Assembly: GCA_963736445.1 (NCBI GenBank) | Contig: CAVTOY010000009.1 | Span: 186,001 to 250,000 of the forward strand | Origin: Thiosocius sp963736445 | GTDB taxonomy: Bacteria > Pseudomonadota > Gammaproteobacteria > Chromatiales > Chromatiaceae | Length of the DNA stretch: 64,000 nucleotides | Reading direction: 5' to 3' | Shown: positions 43,640 to 52,802 of the stretch, one piece after another | How positions within the stretch are numbered: the first letter of the stretch is position 1 | Layout: the number at the start of each line of letters is the position of its first letter | Notes under the pieces: model-generated | What the model saw: the letters and a program-made list of their open reading frames with translations, nothing else | The model's database searches: none | Told to the model about the DNA's origin: nothing | Translations under genes and position numbers: made by a program

Positions 43640-45388
43640 ATGAGATGGCATTTGCGAAAAGACCCTGACACGGGTGCCGAGCAAGTGGTCGTGGACGGTC
43701 GGGGGAGACCGGTGTTGCTCAACCCATTCACCAACAAGGGCACGGCCTTCACAATGGAGGAACGCGACACCCTGAACCTCCACGGCCTGCTGCCGCCGGC
43801 GTACTGCACGATGGAGCAGCAGCTGGTACGCACCTACGAGAACTTCCAGGCCAAGAACACAAACCTGGAGCGCTTCATCTTTCTGGCCGCCCTGCAGGAT
43901 CGCAACGAGACCCTGTTCTTTCGCCTGCTGTCCGAACACATCGACGAGATGATGCCGATCATCTATACCCCAGTGGTCGGCGAGGCATGCCAGAAGTTCT
44001 CCCACATTTACCGGCGCGGCCGCGGACTCTACATCTCCTACGCGCAGCGTGACCACATGGAACAGATCCTCAAGAACGTCCCGCGAGAGCCGGCCGTCAT
44101 CGTCGTCACCGACGGCGAGCGGATCCTCGGCCTCGGCGACCAGGGGGCCGGCGGCATGGGCATCCCGATCGGCAAGCTCTGCCTCTACACCCTCTGCGCC
44201 GGCGTGCCGCCCCACCTGACGCTGCCGATCATGCTGGATGTCGGCACTGACAACGAGGAGCGCCTCGCCGATCCGTTATATCTTGGGGAAAGCCACAGGC
44301 GGGTGCGCGGCCAGGAGTATCAGGCTTTCGTCGACGAATTTGTTGAAACGGTCAGGAAGCTTTACCCCGGTGCGCTGCTGCAGTGGGAGGACTTCCTCAA
44401 AGAGAACGCCATGAAGCAGCTCAAGCGATTCCGGAATCGCCTCTGCAGCTTCAACGACGATATTCAGGGCACTGCCAGCGTGGCCCTCGCCGGTATCTAC
44501 AGCGCCCTGCGGATTACCGGCCAGCCGATCGAGGAGCAACGTATTCTCTTCGCCGGTTCCGGGGCCTCGGCCCAGGGCATCTCGGATCTTTTGGTATCGG
44601 CAATGACCGAGGCTGGGATATCCGTCGGAGACGCCGTGCGACGCATCTGGAAGGTTGACAGCAAGGGACTGGTAATCAAAAACCGGCCCGGCCTCGAGGG
44701 CTTCAAGGCCGTGTATGCTCGCGAGCCCAAGGAGGTCGCCGGCTACAAGTGCAAGGACCTTGCACATATCACCCTCGAAGAAGCCGTCATAAACGTTCGA
44801 CCGACGATCCTTATCGGCACCTCAGGCACCGCGGGGATGTTCACCGAGGCGGTGGTACGCACGATGGCTGAAAACAACGAACGGCCGATCATATTTCCCC
44901 TCTCGAATCCAACGAGCAGGGCCGAGTGCACCGCCGAACAGGCCATTATCTGGTCCGATGGCCGTGCGATCGTCGCCACTGGCAGCCCGTTCGATCCGGT
45001 CGACTATGCGGGCACTCGCCATCGCATCGGCCAGGGCAACAACGCCTTCATCTTCCCCGGTGTCGGTCTGGGTGCCTGGTTGGCCTCGGCACGAACCATC
45101 ACCGACGGGATGTTCCTCGATGCCGCCAAGGCGCTGGCGCACAAGGTATCGGACGAGGATCTCGCCGAGACGGCCGTCTATCCGAGCCTCACGCGAATCC
45201 GGGAGTGCTCGCAAGCCGTTGCCTGTGCCGTCATCCGGCGCGCGGTAGCGGAGGGCCAGACTGACGACCGTCTGCTCGACAATTTGGAGGATCGGGTCGC
45301 CAAGGCAATGTGGACTCCCGAGTACCGGCCGATCCGCTTCGAGCGCCGCGGCGTCGTCGCGGTGGATGAGTCATCGCAAGAGGCCTAG
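43640..45388 (+). CDS. maeA: NAD-dependent malic enzyme
   Basis: A 582-residue large-type malic enzyme (MaeA/SfcA): FTNKGTAFTMEERDTLNLHGLLPP near the start (described by position 33-56), IIYTPVVGEACQKFSHIYRR, the catalytic region ILGLGDQGAGGMGIPIGKL, FNDDIQGTASVALAGI and the nucleotide-binding FAGSGASAQGIS. It oxidatively decarboxylates malate to pyruvate with NAD. A ribosome site AAGGAA precedes the ATG. It is separate from the upstream GntR gene by 277 bases and has its own promoter region. It may help feed pyruvate when acetate units are the carbon source. Confidence 0.95.
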   Translation: MRWHLRKDPDTGAEQVVVDGRGRPVLLNPFTNKGTAFTMEERDTLNLHGLLPPAYCTMEQQLVRTYENFQAKNTNLERFIFLAALQDRNETLFFRLLSEHIDEMMPIIYTPVVGEACQKFSHIYRRGRGLYISYAQRDHMEQILKNVPREPAVIVVTDGERILGLGDQGAGGMGIPIGKLCLYTLCAGVPPHLTLPIMLDVGTDNEERLADPLYLGESHRRVRGQEYQAFVDEFVETVRKLYPGALLQWEDFLKENAMKQLKRFRNRLCSFNDDIQGTASVALAGIYSALRITGQPIEEQRILFAGSGASAQGISDLLVSAMTEAGISVGDAVRRIWKVDSKGLVIKNRPGLEGFKAVYAREPKEVAGYKCKDLAHITLEEAVINVRPTILIGTSGTAGMFTEAVVRTMAENNERPIIFPLSNPTSRAECTAEQAIIWSDGRAIVATGSPFDPVDYAGTRHRIGQGNNAFIFPGVGLGAWLASARTITDGMFLDAAKALAHKVSDEDLAETAVYPSLTRIRECSQAVACAVIRRAVAEGQTDDRLLDNLEDRVAKAMWTPEYRPIRFERRGVVAVDESSQEA

Positions 45389-45669
45389 CGATCGCGCCGG
45401 ACAGGTGCCGATGAACGCTGTTGCTTTTGCGCGCTGACCGATGCCCACCGCACATATGCCACGTCAGTGCAATCCAGGCCAGACTCTGGCCTAAGTGCGG
45501 GAAATTGGGTGATCGGCCAGACACAGTCAATACTCAATCTAACGGGAACGCATCTTCTTACTTTCATAGGGTGAAATGAGCCTTGCGATTTGCGCCGCCA
45601 AATTTCGACAGTTGTTGCCGGCGAATCAACTGGTTACTCTCGATCAAAAGGGCAGCAACGGGCTAGCAA

Positions 45670-47889
45670 GTGAATCTGATCCACCCTATCCCGCTCATCG
45701 CGATCCTGCTTTTCACTGCGGCGCTCGCGCGAGCCGACACCTTGCCGCCAGGGAAGGTCGCCGATGCCGATTCACTGGCCCAGAAAAGTGTAGGCGCCCC
45801 ATTCTCGATCAAAGGCGATGTGTTTGCGACGCTGCGCCTTCCGCCGCTCGATTTCGCCAAGGTTCCGGTCGAACTGGGGAATGAAGGGCCTCGACAGATC
45901 GGCATAGCAAGAAAATTACCCCAGACCGAGTTGCGGCAACTTGACGGCGACAACGAGCATTGGCACAGAATGGCCGATGGCCGATCAGTGCTTACCCTCG
46001 CTATTGAATCCCCGCGCGCGCTTGCGCTGCGCGTCGGCCTGCGGGTCGATCGCGTGCCGGCATATGCCATTTTGCGATTCGGCGCCGCTGGCGTCGACGC
46101 TCCAGCACCGATAACGGTACCCGCAGGCGAAATCCTGCGGACTCTGGGTCTCAATTATGCCGCCTCGCCAGATGATCCTGCAGCAAGCCTCTATTGGTCG
46201 CCGCTGATTGAAAGCGACTCTATCCGCGTCGAGCTAGAGCTACCGAAGGGTGCCGAACCCGCCGAGGTAGGCATCGAGTTGGCTGAGCTTTCGCACCTCT
46301 ATGCCTTGTTCGGCACCCGCGATAGTCAGATGTCAAAGCTAGACCTTGGATTGGCCGGCGACTGCAACAATGACATTATGTGCGCCACGGCCGATCGTCG
46401 AGACTTTGCTACTTCAACTGCAAAAATCATCTTTCAAGACGGTGTGACGTCCTTCATCTGTAGCGGTAGTCTCGTAAACGACCGTGACCCCACGCAGGGG
46501 CATCATTTCATTACGGCAAACCACTGTGTCAACGATCAACTCGCCGCATCATCGATTGAGTTTCATTGGCTGTTTCGCTCGAGCGCCTGCGATTCTGCCA
46601 TCCGTGATCCCGGCTACACCCTCCAAACCGGCGGCGCAATTCTGCTCAGCACCCTGTATGGCAACTACGATACGACGCTGCTGCGGTTGAATCGCCCGCC
46701 GCCAGCCGGGGTCTCCGCTGCCGGTTGGGATACCCGTCAGCCCGTTTTCGGTGAATCCCTCTATGGGGTTCATCATCCGATGGGTGATTGGCAGAAAATA
46801 TCCTTCGCTGATACAGGACCTCGAGTCGATTGCTACGACTTTGGCGACTTCCTTGATTGCGCACAGGATCCGCTGGGTCATTTTTTTGAGGTCAACTGGA
46901 CCAGTGGCGTTGTCGAGGGCGGCAGCAGCGGGTCAGGAATTTTTTCAGACGGCAATTACTTGTTGGGCACTCTGAGCGCGGGTGACGTCGACTGCGGAAA
47001 TCCGCTTGGTTCCGCCTTGTACGCGAGTTTCGCCGATGCCTATGTGGCAGGCAGTTTCGCTGCCTGGCTAATGACAGAGCCCGCGCAAACCTCCCCCCCA
47101 GCGGTCGAAGATCGCGCAAGAAATCTGTCGGGACGCGGCCTCGTTGAACCCGGGACGCCGATGCATGGCGGCATTGTCACAAAGGGCGACGTCAAAGTCT
47201 TGATCACCGCACGCGGACCCACAACCGGGCTGGCTGACGCATTGACGGATACCACGCTCGAGCTCGCGAAACTGAGTCCCGATCAACCACCCGTAAGCTT
47301 TCTATACAACGATGACTGGTTAACCAACAACAACGCAGAGGAGATCGCCAATCTCACCAGCAACCGCCCCCTGAACGAGTACGAGGCCGCACTGCTGGTC
47401 AACCTGGCGGAGGGTTCATACACCGGCAGAGTGCGCGATTACTTCGACATTGAATCCGGCGAGGTGGTGCTGGGCTTTACCCTGGTCGACGATGACAACA
47501 CGACGGGCGTCGAGAAGAATCTTTCCATGCGCGGTTCGGTTACGCCGCAGACACCTATCCATGGTGGGATAGTCGTTGAAGGCGAGGTCGAGGTGCTCAT
47601 CACTGCACGCGGCCCTACAACGGGACTCGGCACTGCTTTAAGCGACACCCGGCTTTTGTTGTACGAATTGAGACCTGGCCAAAGCCCACTTGTGTTGGGG
47701 GAGAACAATGACTGGGGGGACAGCGCGAATGCCGACGAGATCGCCAGCCTCACGGTCGGCCGCCCGCTGGGTGAGCATGAGGCGGCCATGCTGGCAAAAC
47801 TCGAGGCGGGTTCATATACCGCCGTCGCGAGTGATCAAAGCGGCACCACTTCTGGTGAGGTAGTGCTCGGGGTTACCTTAGTGGACTGA
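45670..47889 (+). CDS. Secreted trypsin-like serine protease with two C-terminal repeats
   Basis: A 739-residue exported protein. A signal peptide (LIHPIPLIAILLFTAALARAD) begins at a GTG start. A beta-rich domain of about 220 residues is followed by a chymotrypsin-fold protease: His in HFITANHCVN, Asp in NYDTTLLRLN, and Ser in EGGSSGSGIFSDG; several cysteines could form disulfides. The last 250 residues are two tandem copies of a 115-residue repeat (RGLVEPGTPMHGGIV...VLGFTLVD and RGSVTPQTPIHGGIV...VLGVTLVD). The repeats probably bind surface or substrate. It resembles lysyl-endopeptidase-type proteases. Confidence 0.85.
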   Translation: MNLIHPIPLIAILLFTAALARADTLPPGKVADADSLAQKSVGAPFSIKGDVFATLRLPPLDFAKVPVELGNEGPRQIGIARKLPQTELRQLDGDNEHWHRMADGRSVLTLAIESPRALALRVGLRVDRVPAYAILRFGAAGVDAPAPITVPAGEILRTLGLNYAASPDDPAASLYWSPLIESDSIRVELELPKGAEPAEVGIELAELSHLYALFGTRDSQMSKLDLGLAGDCNNDIMCATADRRDFATSTAKIIFQDGVTSFICSGSLVNDRDPTQGHHFITANHCVNDQLAASSIEFHWLFRSSACDSAIRDPGYTLQTGGAILLSTLYGNYDTTLLRLNRPPPAGVSAAGWDTRQPVFGESLYGVHHPMGDWQKISFADTGPRVDCYDFGDFLDCAQDPLGHFFEVNWTSGVVEGGSSGSGIFSDGNYLLGTLSAGDVDCGNPLGSALYASFADAYVAGSFAAWLMTEPAQTSPPAVEDRARNLSGRGLVEPGTPMHGGIVTKGDVKVLITARGPTTGLADALTDTTLELAKLSPDQPPVSFLYNDDWLTNNNAEEIANLTSNRPLNEYEAALLVNLAEGSYTGRVRDYFDIESGEVVLGFTLVDDDNTTGVEKNLSMRGSVTPQTPIHGGIVVEGEVEVLITARGPTTGLGTALSDTRLLLYELRPGQSPLVLGENNDWGDSANADEIASLTVGRPLGEHEAAMLAKLEAGSYTAVASDQSGTTSGEVVLGVTLVD

Positions 47890-47917
47890 GCGACTTACTA
47901 CACTAACGGGTCCCTAT

Positions 47918-48229
47918 GTGTTTGACTGGCGTTATTACATTCACAACTACCCCGATCTCTGCGCAGCAGGCTTCACAACGCAGGCCACTGCGACCAATCA
48001 CTGGCTCAGGAACGGAATAGCGCCGAGGCAACGCGCGCATTCGCACGTGCACTCGTTTCAATACCTTGCGCGTTATCCCGATCTGCAGGCCGTTTTCGGC
48101 GATGACTATCGCCAGGCGCTGAAGCATCACGTAGATCTCGGTCGAAATGCAGCGCGGGTTGCGACGGCCGAGCCTCGCCAACCGGCGCATAGCTGCCCCG
48201 GCGTTCCTGCAGCTTGGCCGATCCCTTGA
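47918..48229 (+). CDS. Short tyrosine-rich repeat protein or fragment
   Basis: A frame of 103 residues from a GTG at 47918, containing DWRYYIHNYPDLCAAG and YLARYPDLQAVFG, a pair of similar segments with the YPDL pattern known from secreted or cell-surface repeat proteins. It has no signal peptide of its own and starts only 28 bases after the protease stop codon in another frame. The frame is open back into the protease end. So it may be a frameshifted C-terminal part of that protease, or a small separate gene. The last third has a composition unlike a folded domain. Confidence 0.4.
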   Translation: MFDWRYYIHNYPDLCAAGFTTQATATNHWLRNGIAPRQRAHSHVHSFQYLARYPDLQAVFGDDYRQALKHHVDLGRNAARVATAEPRQPAHSCPGVPAAWPIP

Positions 48230-48254
48230 TACTCCGATCAATGCTCGCAGTGTT

Positions 48255-48542
48255 TCAGTCGAGGGGAACGACCTCCGACCCCGTATCGCCCTTGAATGTA
48301 ACCTTGAACCGACCGGAGTTGCAGCTCACATTCCAAACCGTGTAACCCTCGGCTGCCCCTTCCGTCGAGCGGTCCATTTGTATCACGTGGGCGCATGGAT
48401 GACCGGCCTCCCGGATAGCCGCTGCTACTGAACCTGACATAACCTCCTGACCACCCGCCCAGGAGGCTGAGATCAACATGAGACAGGCGAGCAGCGTGGC
48501 GCCTAAGCGCGTGTGCGAAAACCTTTTGGCAACCGCAGACAT
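48255..48542 (-). CDS. Small exported protein of unknown function
   Basis: A 95-residue precursor with a clear Sec signal (LGATLLACLMLISASWA) and a mature domain of about 65 residues with two Cys (GHPCAHVIQ and WNVSCNSGRFKVTF) that may form a disulfide. A strong AGGAGG lies 8 bases before the ATG. The family is not recognised; the pattern GYTVWNVSCNSGRFKVTF recalls short periplasmic proteins of unknown role. It is transcribed leftward, convergent with the protease. Confidence 0.7.
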   Translation of the reverse strand: MSAVAKRFSHTRLGATLLACLMLISASWAGGQEVMSGSVAAAIREAGHPCAHVIQMDRSTEGAAEGYTVWNVSCNSGRFKVTFKGDTGSEVVPLD

Positions 48543-48999
48543 TGTGTAAACCTCCTTACAGGAACTGGGGCCACGCGCATCGCGCAGGCCGCGACCTTAC
48601 CCTAGCCTACCGAAGCCACCGGCGCCAGTGTGCTCAGCGGCGTCAACCCCCTCCAGTTGTTGCAATGCCTTCACTCCTTTAGCGAGCTGCGTATCGAGTA
48701 CGTCGAGTTCCCTAGACGCGCTGCCGTCGGCACATATCGACCGACACGCCCGGCATGGCGAAGACGGCAGTGACCACGATTCGGCGTGGGTTTCGCTCGC
48801 AATCTGAGCGCGGGAAAAATATTTTTTCCGCTCTATTGCAAAGCTGCGCGCGCGGCATACACTAAAAGGTGCGCGCATACACGGCGCTGGTAGCTCCCTC
48901 CAGACTTGGCCAATCGGTCACCCCTTTGCCGGCCTTGATGAGAACGACCCTGCGGTACGGTTAGGCGTACCCTATTCACTTTTTTAAGGAATCACAGAG
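48543..48999. other. Intergenic region with a gene fragment
   Basis: Roughly 450 bases between the exported protein and the EF-hand gene. Apart from the truncated coiled-coil gene copy at 48636-48711 no gene was recognised. An AT-rich patch near 48815-48835 (aaaaatattttttccgc) may contain a promoter. Confidence 0.4.
48636..48711 (-). pseudogene. Truncated duplicate of the coiled-coil gene 3' end
   Basis: The 76 bases match 50317-50394 almost base for base and encode the same C-terminal segment ELDVLDTQLAKGVKALQQLEG. There is no matching start or N-terminal part; the frame upstream is unrelated. This is a duplicated gene end, left about 1.7 kb from the intact gene. Confidence 0.75.
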
Positions 49000-49245
49000 A
49001 TGAAAATCACGATGAGTATCGTCGCGGTGGTGGCAGTGCTTGGCGCCCTTATGGCGCAGCCAGTCTTCGCGGATGCGAATGTAGAGACGTTCAAGCAGCT
49101 CGACGTGGATGGCAACGGCTTTATATCCATCGAAGAGGCCGAGGCGCACAGTGAACTCCCTGACGCGTTCGCCGACGGCGACGACAATGACGACGGCCAG
49201 CTTGACATGACGGAGTTTGGGAAACTCGAGATCAGCGACGAATAA
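49000..49245 (+). CDS. Exported EF-hand calcium-binding protein
   Basis: An 81-residue precursor with a signal peptide (ITMSIVAVVAVLGALMAQPVFA) and two EF-hand loops: DVDGNGFISIEE and DGDDNDDGQLDMTE, each with acidic ligands at positions 1, 3, 5, 9/12. The mature part is strongly acidic and should bind calcium in the periplasm. AAGGAA precedes the ATG. No partner is apparent. Confidence 0.85.
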   Translation: MKITMSIVAVVAVLGALMAQPVFADANVETFKQLDVDGNGFISIEEAEAHSELPDAFADGDDNDDGQLDMTEFGKLEISDE

Positions 49246-49514
49246 GCAGAATCCCAAGTCAGCGGCCTCTTCACTGGCACCTTTCGGGTTGTCGGTGCCA
49301 ACGTGTTCACCGGTTATGGACGGACATCGTCCTCGCCGGTTTGGCCGCTGACGCGGAAACACAGAGAAGACCCAACACAAGGGGCCCCGTTTCGGGGACG
49401 TACGGTGGCGCAGTAGCGGCCAGCTGAACGCCAGGAGGTGTGAGGTGGCCGAGGACCAATGAAACATGAGATCAGCACAGGGATCTCGAATACCTATCCA
49501 CACAGAGAAATGTT

Positions 49515-50006
49515 ATGAAACCTGAACTACCGATTATCCTTTGTTCTGCGCTGTTGTTGGTGGCCCCGCAAGTCGGCGCTCAAGATATTACTGATGGGAC
49601 CATCCTCGCCTTGGATCGCGAAGCCAAGGTCCTCATATTGACTGACCGAACGACTTGGTCGCTGGAGAACTTGAAGTCTTCGCTACCCGCCGACTTGAAA
49701 GCCGGCGACCGCATCGAAATAAAATACGAGTCCGATGAAGACGGTGTCAGTGCCATCAATGATATTCGCCTTTTGCCGGTCAAAGCTTCAGCTCCAGGGG
49801 CTCCAGACATCACCGATGGAACTGTGCTCGTTTTCGATCGTAAGGCAAACGTTATTGTCTTGACGGACAGGACCACCTGGTCGCTGGAGAACTTGAAATC
49901 CTCGCTGCCCGCCGGCTTGAAAGCCGGCGACAGGATTAGAATTCAATATGAATCCGATGAAGAGGGCGTGTCGGCTATCAACAGCATTAAAATAACACCA
50001 AAATAG
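49515..50006 (+). CDS. Exported protein with two tandem DUF1344-like repeats
   Basis: A 163-residue precursor: signal peptide (LPIILCSALLLVAPQVGA), then two copies of a 65-70-residue unit (DITDGTILALDREAKVLILTDRTTWSL... and DITDGTVLVFDRKANVIVLTDRTTWSL...), each ending with AGDR-I-I-YESDE-GVSAIN. The two units are about 80 percent identical, so the duplication is recent. DUF1344 proteins are usually single-unit periplasmic proteins of unknown function. It starts at an ATG with a weak ribosome site (AGAGAAATGTT). Confidence 0.72.
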   Translation: MKPELPIILCSALLLVAPQVGAQDITDGTILALDREAKVLILTDRTTWSLENLKSSLPADLKAGDRIEIKYESDEDGVSAINDIRLLPVKASAPGAPDITDGTVLVFDRKANVIVLTDRTTWSLENLKSSLPAGLKAGDRIRIQYESDEEGVSAINSIKITPK

Positions 50007-50324
50007 ATCGGCGTGACAGCCCTTATCTGGGTTGACGCTGCGCCCAGGGACTTCCGACTTGCCTGATTTTGTCGGCCGAAACAATCCGCGAGGTCATCAA
50101 TTCACATACGATGGCGCGGGTGCATCCAGCACCTGCGCCGCGGATTTTGGCTACCATCCTCGCGCACCGCAACGGTTTTCTAATCATCGTTAGCGAACGA
50201 TAGCAAACAGCTCATCACCTCCCAACCCTTGTATCTTTCGGCTCACCAGGGTCAGCGATGCCCGCTCGCGGACGGCCGTCGCTACCGAAGCCGGCCCCGA
50301 CCGACGCAATGGCGCACAGCGGCG
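50007..50324. other. Intergenic region
   Basis: About 318 bases between two convergent genes. It holds the 3' flank shared with the duplicated fragment at 48636 (partial similarity extends over ctaccgaagcc near 50282) and no credible gene or hairpin with a T-run. Confidence 0.4.
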
Positions 50325-50573
50325 TCAGCCCCCCTCCAGTTGTTGCAATGCCTTCACTCCTTTAGCGAGCTGCGCATCGAGTACGTCTAGTTCCTTGCTC
50401 AGCCGATCATGCTTGTGCTTATTTTTCTCGACCGTGATCTTTTCTGCAAGCGCCGCTTTCTTTACCTGCAGTTTCGCCAGTAGCGTCCTGAGCTCGTCAA
50501 GGTGCTTCTGCTTCTTGCGCTTCTTTCCATCGAGAAAGTCACCAAGGGCCGCAAGAAGTTTTGTTCTCTTCAT
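50325..50573 (-). CDS. Small basic coiled-coil protein
   Basis: An 82-residue protein rich in Lys and Leu with heptad-like spacing over most of its length (KHLDELRTLLAKLQVKKAAL, then KELDVLDAQLAKGVKALQQL). The ATG has a strong GGAGAGAA ribosome site. It has no signal peptide and is located just downstream of the phosphate transporter gene (38-base gap, same direction), so they may be co-transcribed. The function is unknown. A partial copy of its 3' end lies at 48636-48711. Confidence 0.7.
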   Translation of the reverse strand: MKRTKLLAALGDFLDGKKRKKQKHLDELRTLLAKLQVKKAALAEKITVEKNKHKHDRLSKELDVLDAQLAKGVKALQQLEGG

Positions 50574-50611
50574 CTTATTCTCTCCTTAGCGAGGAATAGT
50601 TGGCCGGGTCC

Positions 50612-52417
50612 TCAGGAGCCGGTGCGTTTGGCCATCTGCGTGAGATCGCTATCCTCGAGCGCCACATCCTGGACCGCTTCGGAAATCTCACTGTCGCCAG
50701 TCGCGAAAAGGGTGGAGGCGGCCCGGATAAGATTCTCCGAGATATGATGCGCGAACACGCTGTCATTGATCAGCGACGAGCCCATCTCCGGGGTGACAAC
50801 ACTCTGACCAATCAGTTGACCCAGGGCTTCCTGGTTATTGTTTCTATCTTCGTCTGCGACCAGCCTGAGCGCATCCAGTGACGACATACTCGATACGCCG
50901 TCGCCGGAGGCGCGTATCTCTTCGAGGTCACGGACGACCAGTGCGATCTGCACCCGCAGGCGATTGTAGGCTTCACGCATCACCTTGTTCTCGGAGCCGA
51001 CATAGCGCGCCAAATTCTCCTGCATCTCCTCGATATCCTTGACTGCCTCCACCAACTGAGTATTGGCTTCTCTGAGCTGTTGCAGGTCGGTCGACGACTC
51101 ATCGCTGCGAGAGAACTGGGTTCGACTGATGAATCCCAAGATTCCACTGTAGATTCCCTTGATATGCCGCTTATACATGGCGTCGATGTCAAATTTGTGA
51201 ATCCGCGTATGAGCTGCCGCAGCCTGGTCCAGGTCCGCCTCCGAAAATACCTGCTCCTTTTTCATGCCGAGGCCGTCGATTACGATACGGGTTGCCGCCT
51301 GGAACACGCGCTCGGTCTCACGACGGACCGCCTGAACGGCTGTTGCCGGAAACTCTTCAGATGACTCCAGCAGGTACATCGGCTGGTCGACTTCGGGCTT
51401 CTTCTCCGGGAGGAGTTTTTCCAACCAAACGACAAGCATGTTCACTAGCGGCAACATAACGACAATGCCCAACAGGTTGAAAATCGAATGGAAGACAGCC
51501 AACTTCAGTGTGTAGTCGTCGTCTGCAATCCCCACTATCGCTGAAACATGGTTCACGAGGTCGACAAGTTGGTAGATGAACGCAATGGCAATGGCACCGG
51601 TCACGACATTGAACACCAGGTGGGCCACGGCCAGCCGCTTACCCGCCTCATTGGCACTCAAGGACCCCAGAATCGCGGTGATCGTGGTGCCAACGTTGGC
51701 GCCAATGGCAAGCGCCAGCGCGTTCTCATAGGTGATCTGGCCGGCCGCCAGCGCGGTGATGATCAACACCAGCGTGGCGTGACTGGATTGCATCACCACG
51801 GTAGCGAAGATCCCAATCGCGGTGAACAGGAGCACGCCCGGGTAACCGGACACCGCATACTTGGCCAGATCGATAGTCTCCTTGAATGTCTCAAAGCCCT
51901 CCTTCATGTAGTGGATGCCGAGAAACAGGAAACCCAGCCCGGCGAAGATATAACCAATACCCTTCAGCGATTTGGACGACTGGAAAACCAGGATCACACC
52001 AAACACCAGGAGCGGCATCGCGTAAGCCGCGATATTGACCTTGAGGCCAAATCCCGCGATCAACCATGCGCCAGTGGTAGTGCCCAGATTCGCGCCGAAG
52101 ATAATGCCAATGCCGGCTGCCAGCGTGAGCAGCCCCGCGCTGAGAAACGAGATGGTAATTACCGAGACCAGCGAGCTGGATTGCATCACCGATGTGCTGA
52201 TAACGCCGAACAGCACGCTGCGCGCGGTGGACGATGTGGCGCGCTTCAGCAGCCTGTCCAGAGCGCCGCCGGTAAAGGCCTTGAAGCCTTCCTCCAGAGA
52301 CAGCATGCCGAATAGAAAAATCGCCACGCCTGCGGCAATCGCCTTGAAGTTCGGGCTTACCCAAAAGCCGTAGGCTAGTATCAGCAGCATGGTCGGAAGA
52401 AGTATTTTCTTCAACAC
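50612..52417 (-). CDS. Na/Pi cotransporter family protein (NptA-like) with PhoU-like tail
   Basis: A 601-residue protein. The N-terminal 350 residues hold about nine hydrophobic segments with the two Na/Pi repeats (TSVMQSSSLVSVITISFLSAG and VVMQSSHATLVLIITALAAG; QSS signature in each). The C-terminal 250 residues are helical and PhoU-like, as in other bacterial members of this family. It transports phosphate with sodium. The start is a GTG at 52417 with GGAGGTG upstream. No pho-box was recognised. Confidence 0.87.
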   Translation of the reverse strand: MLKKILLPTMLLILAYGFWVSPNFKAIAAGVAIFLFGMLSLEEGFKAFTGGALDRLLKRATSSTARSVLFGVISTSVMQSSSLVSVITISFLSAGLLTLAAGIGIIFGANLGTTTGAWLIAGFGLKVNIAAYAMPLLVFGVILVFQSSKSLKGIGYIFAGLGFLFLGIHYMKEGFETFKETIDLAKYAVSGYPGVLLFTAIGIFATVVMQSSHATLVLIITALAAGQITYENALALAIGANVGTTITAILGSLSANEAGKRLAVAHLVFNVVTGAIAIAFIYQLVDLVNHVSAIVGIADDDYTLKLAVFHSIFNLLGIVVMLPLVNMLVVWLEKLLPEKKPEVDQPMYLLESSEEFPATAVQAVRRETERVFQAATRIVIDGLGMKKEQVFSEADLDQAAAAHTRIHKFDIDAMYKRHIKGIYSGILGFISRTQFSRSDESSTDLQQLREANTQLVEAVKDIEEMQENLARYVGSENKVMREAYNRLRVQIALVVRDLEEIRASGDGVSSMSSLDALRLVADEDRNNNQEALGQLIGQSVVTPEMGSSLINDSVFAHHISENLIRAASTLFATGDSEISEAVQDVALEDSDLTQMAKRTGS

Positions 52418-52802
52418 GGGCTTTGCACCTCCAGCACGTTGACCCGCGCCTACCCTCTTGGCGCTGATCTACTTTGCTTACCTATTATTAAGTGGCGCAG
52501 AAACGATCATCGATCCCTGCGATGAGTCCCGTCGGCCCCACAACTACTGGTAACGGGGAAGGCGTTCCAGTTGGGCCTTGGTGATGGAGGAAAACACCGC
52601 TGCGTCGTCGCCTGAATACACCATGGGGGACGCCAGGGTGTTGCCGTCAGATTGTCGTCAAGCTCTTGCCGGTCCGCCTTGATTCTGTATTGAAGCAAGC
52701 GAGCGCCCCGAATCCTTGGTCACTGAAACCATTTCAACTGATCGCCCGGGCCAGGCAATCGGCGGCGTACCGCTAGAAACAAGGTCATGCATCCACGAAT
52801 GA
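52418..52802. other. Intergenic region
   Basis: About 385 bases between two leftward genes. Short frames occur, but none has a ribosome site plus recognisable features. An AT-rich patch near 52470-52500 (ctacttt, cctattattaag) could be the promoter of the phosphate transporter gene. Confidence 0.4.
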
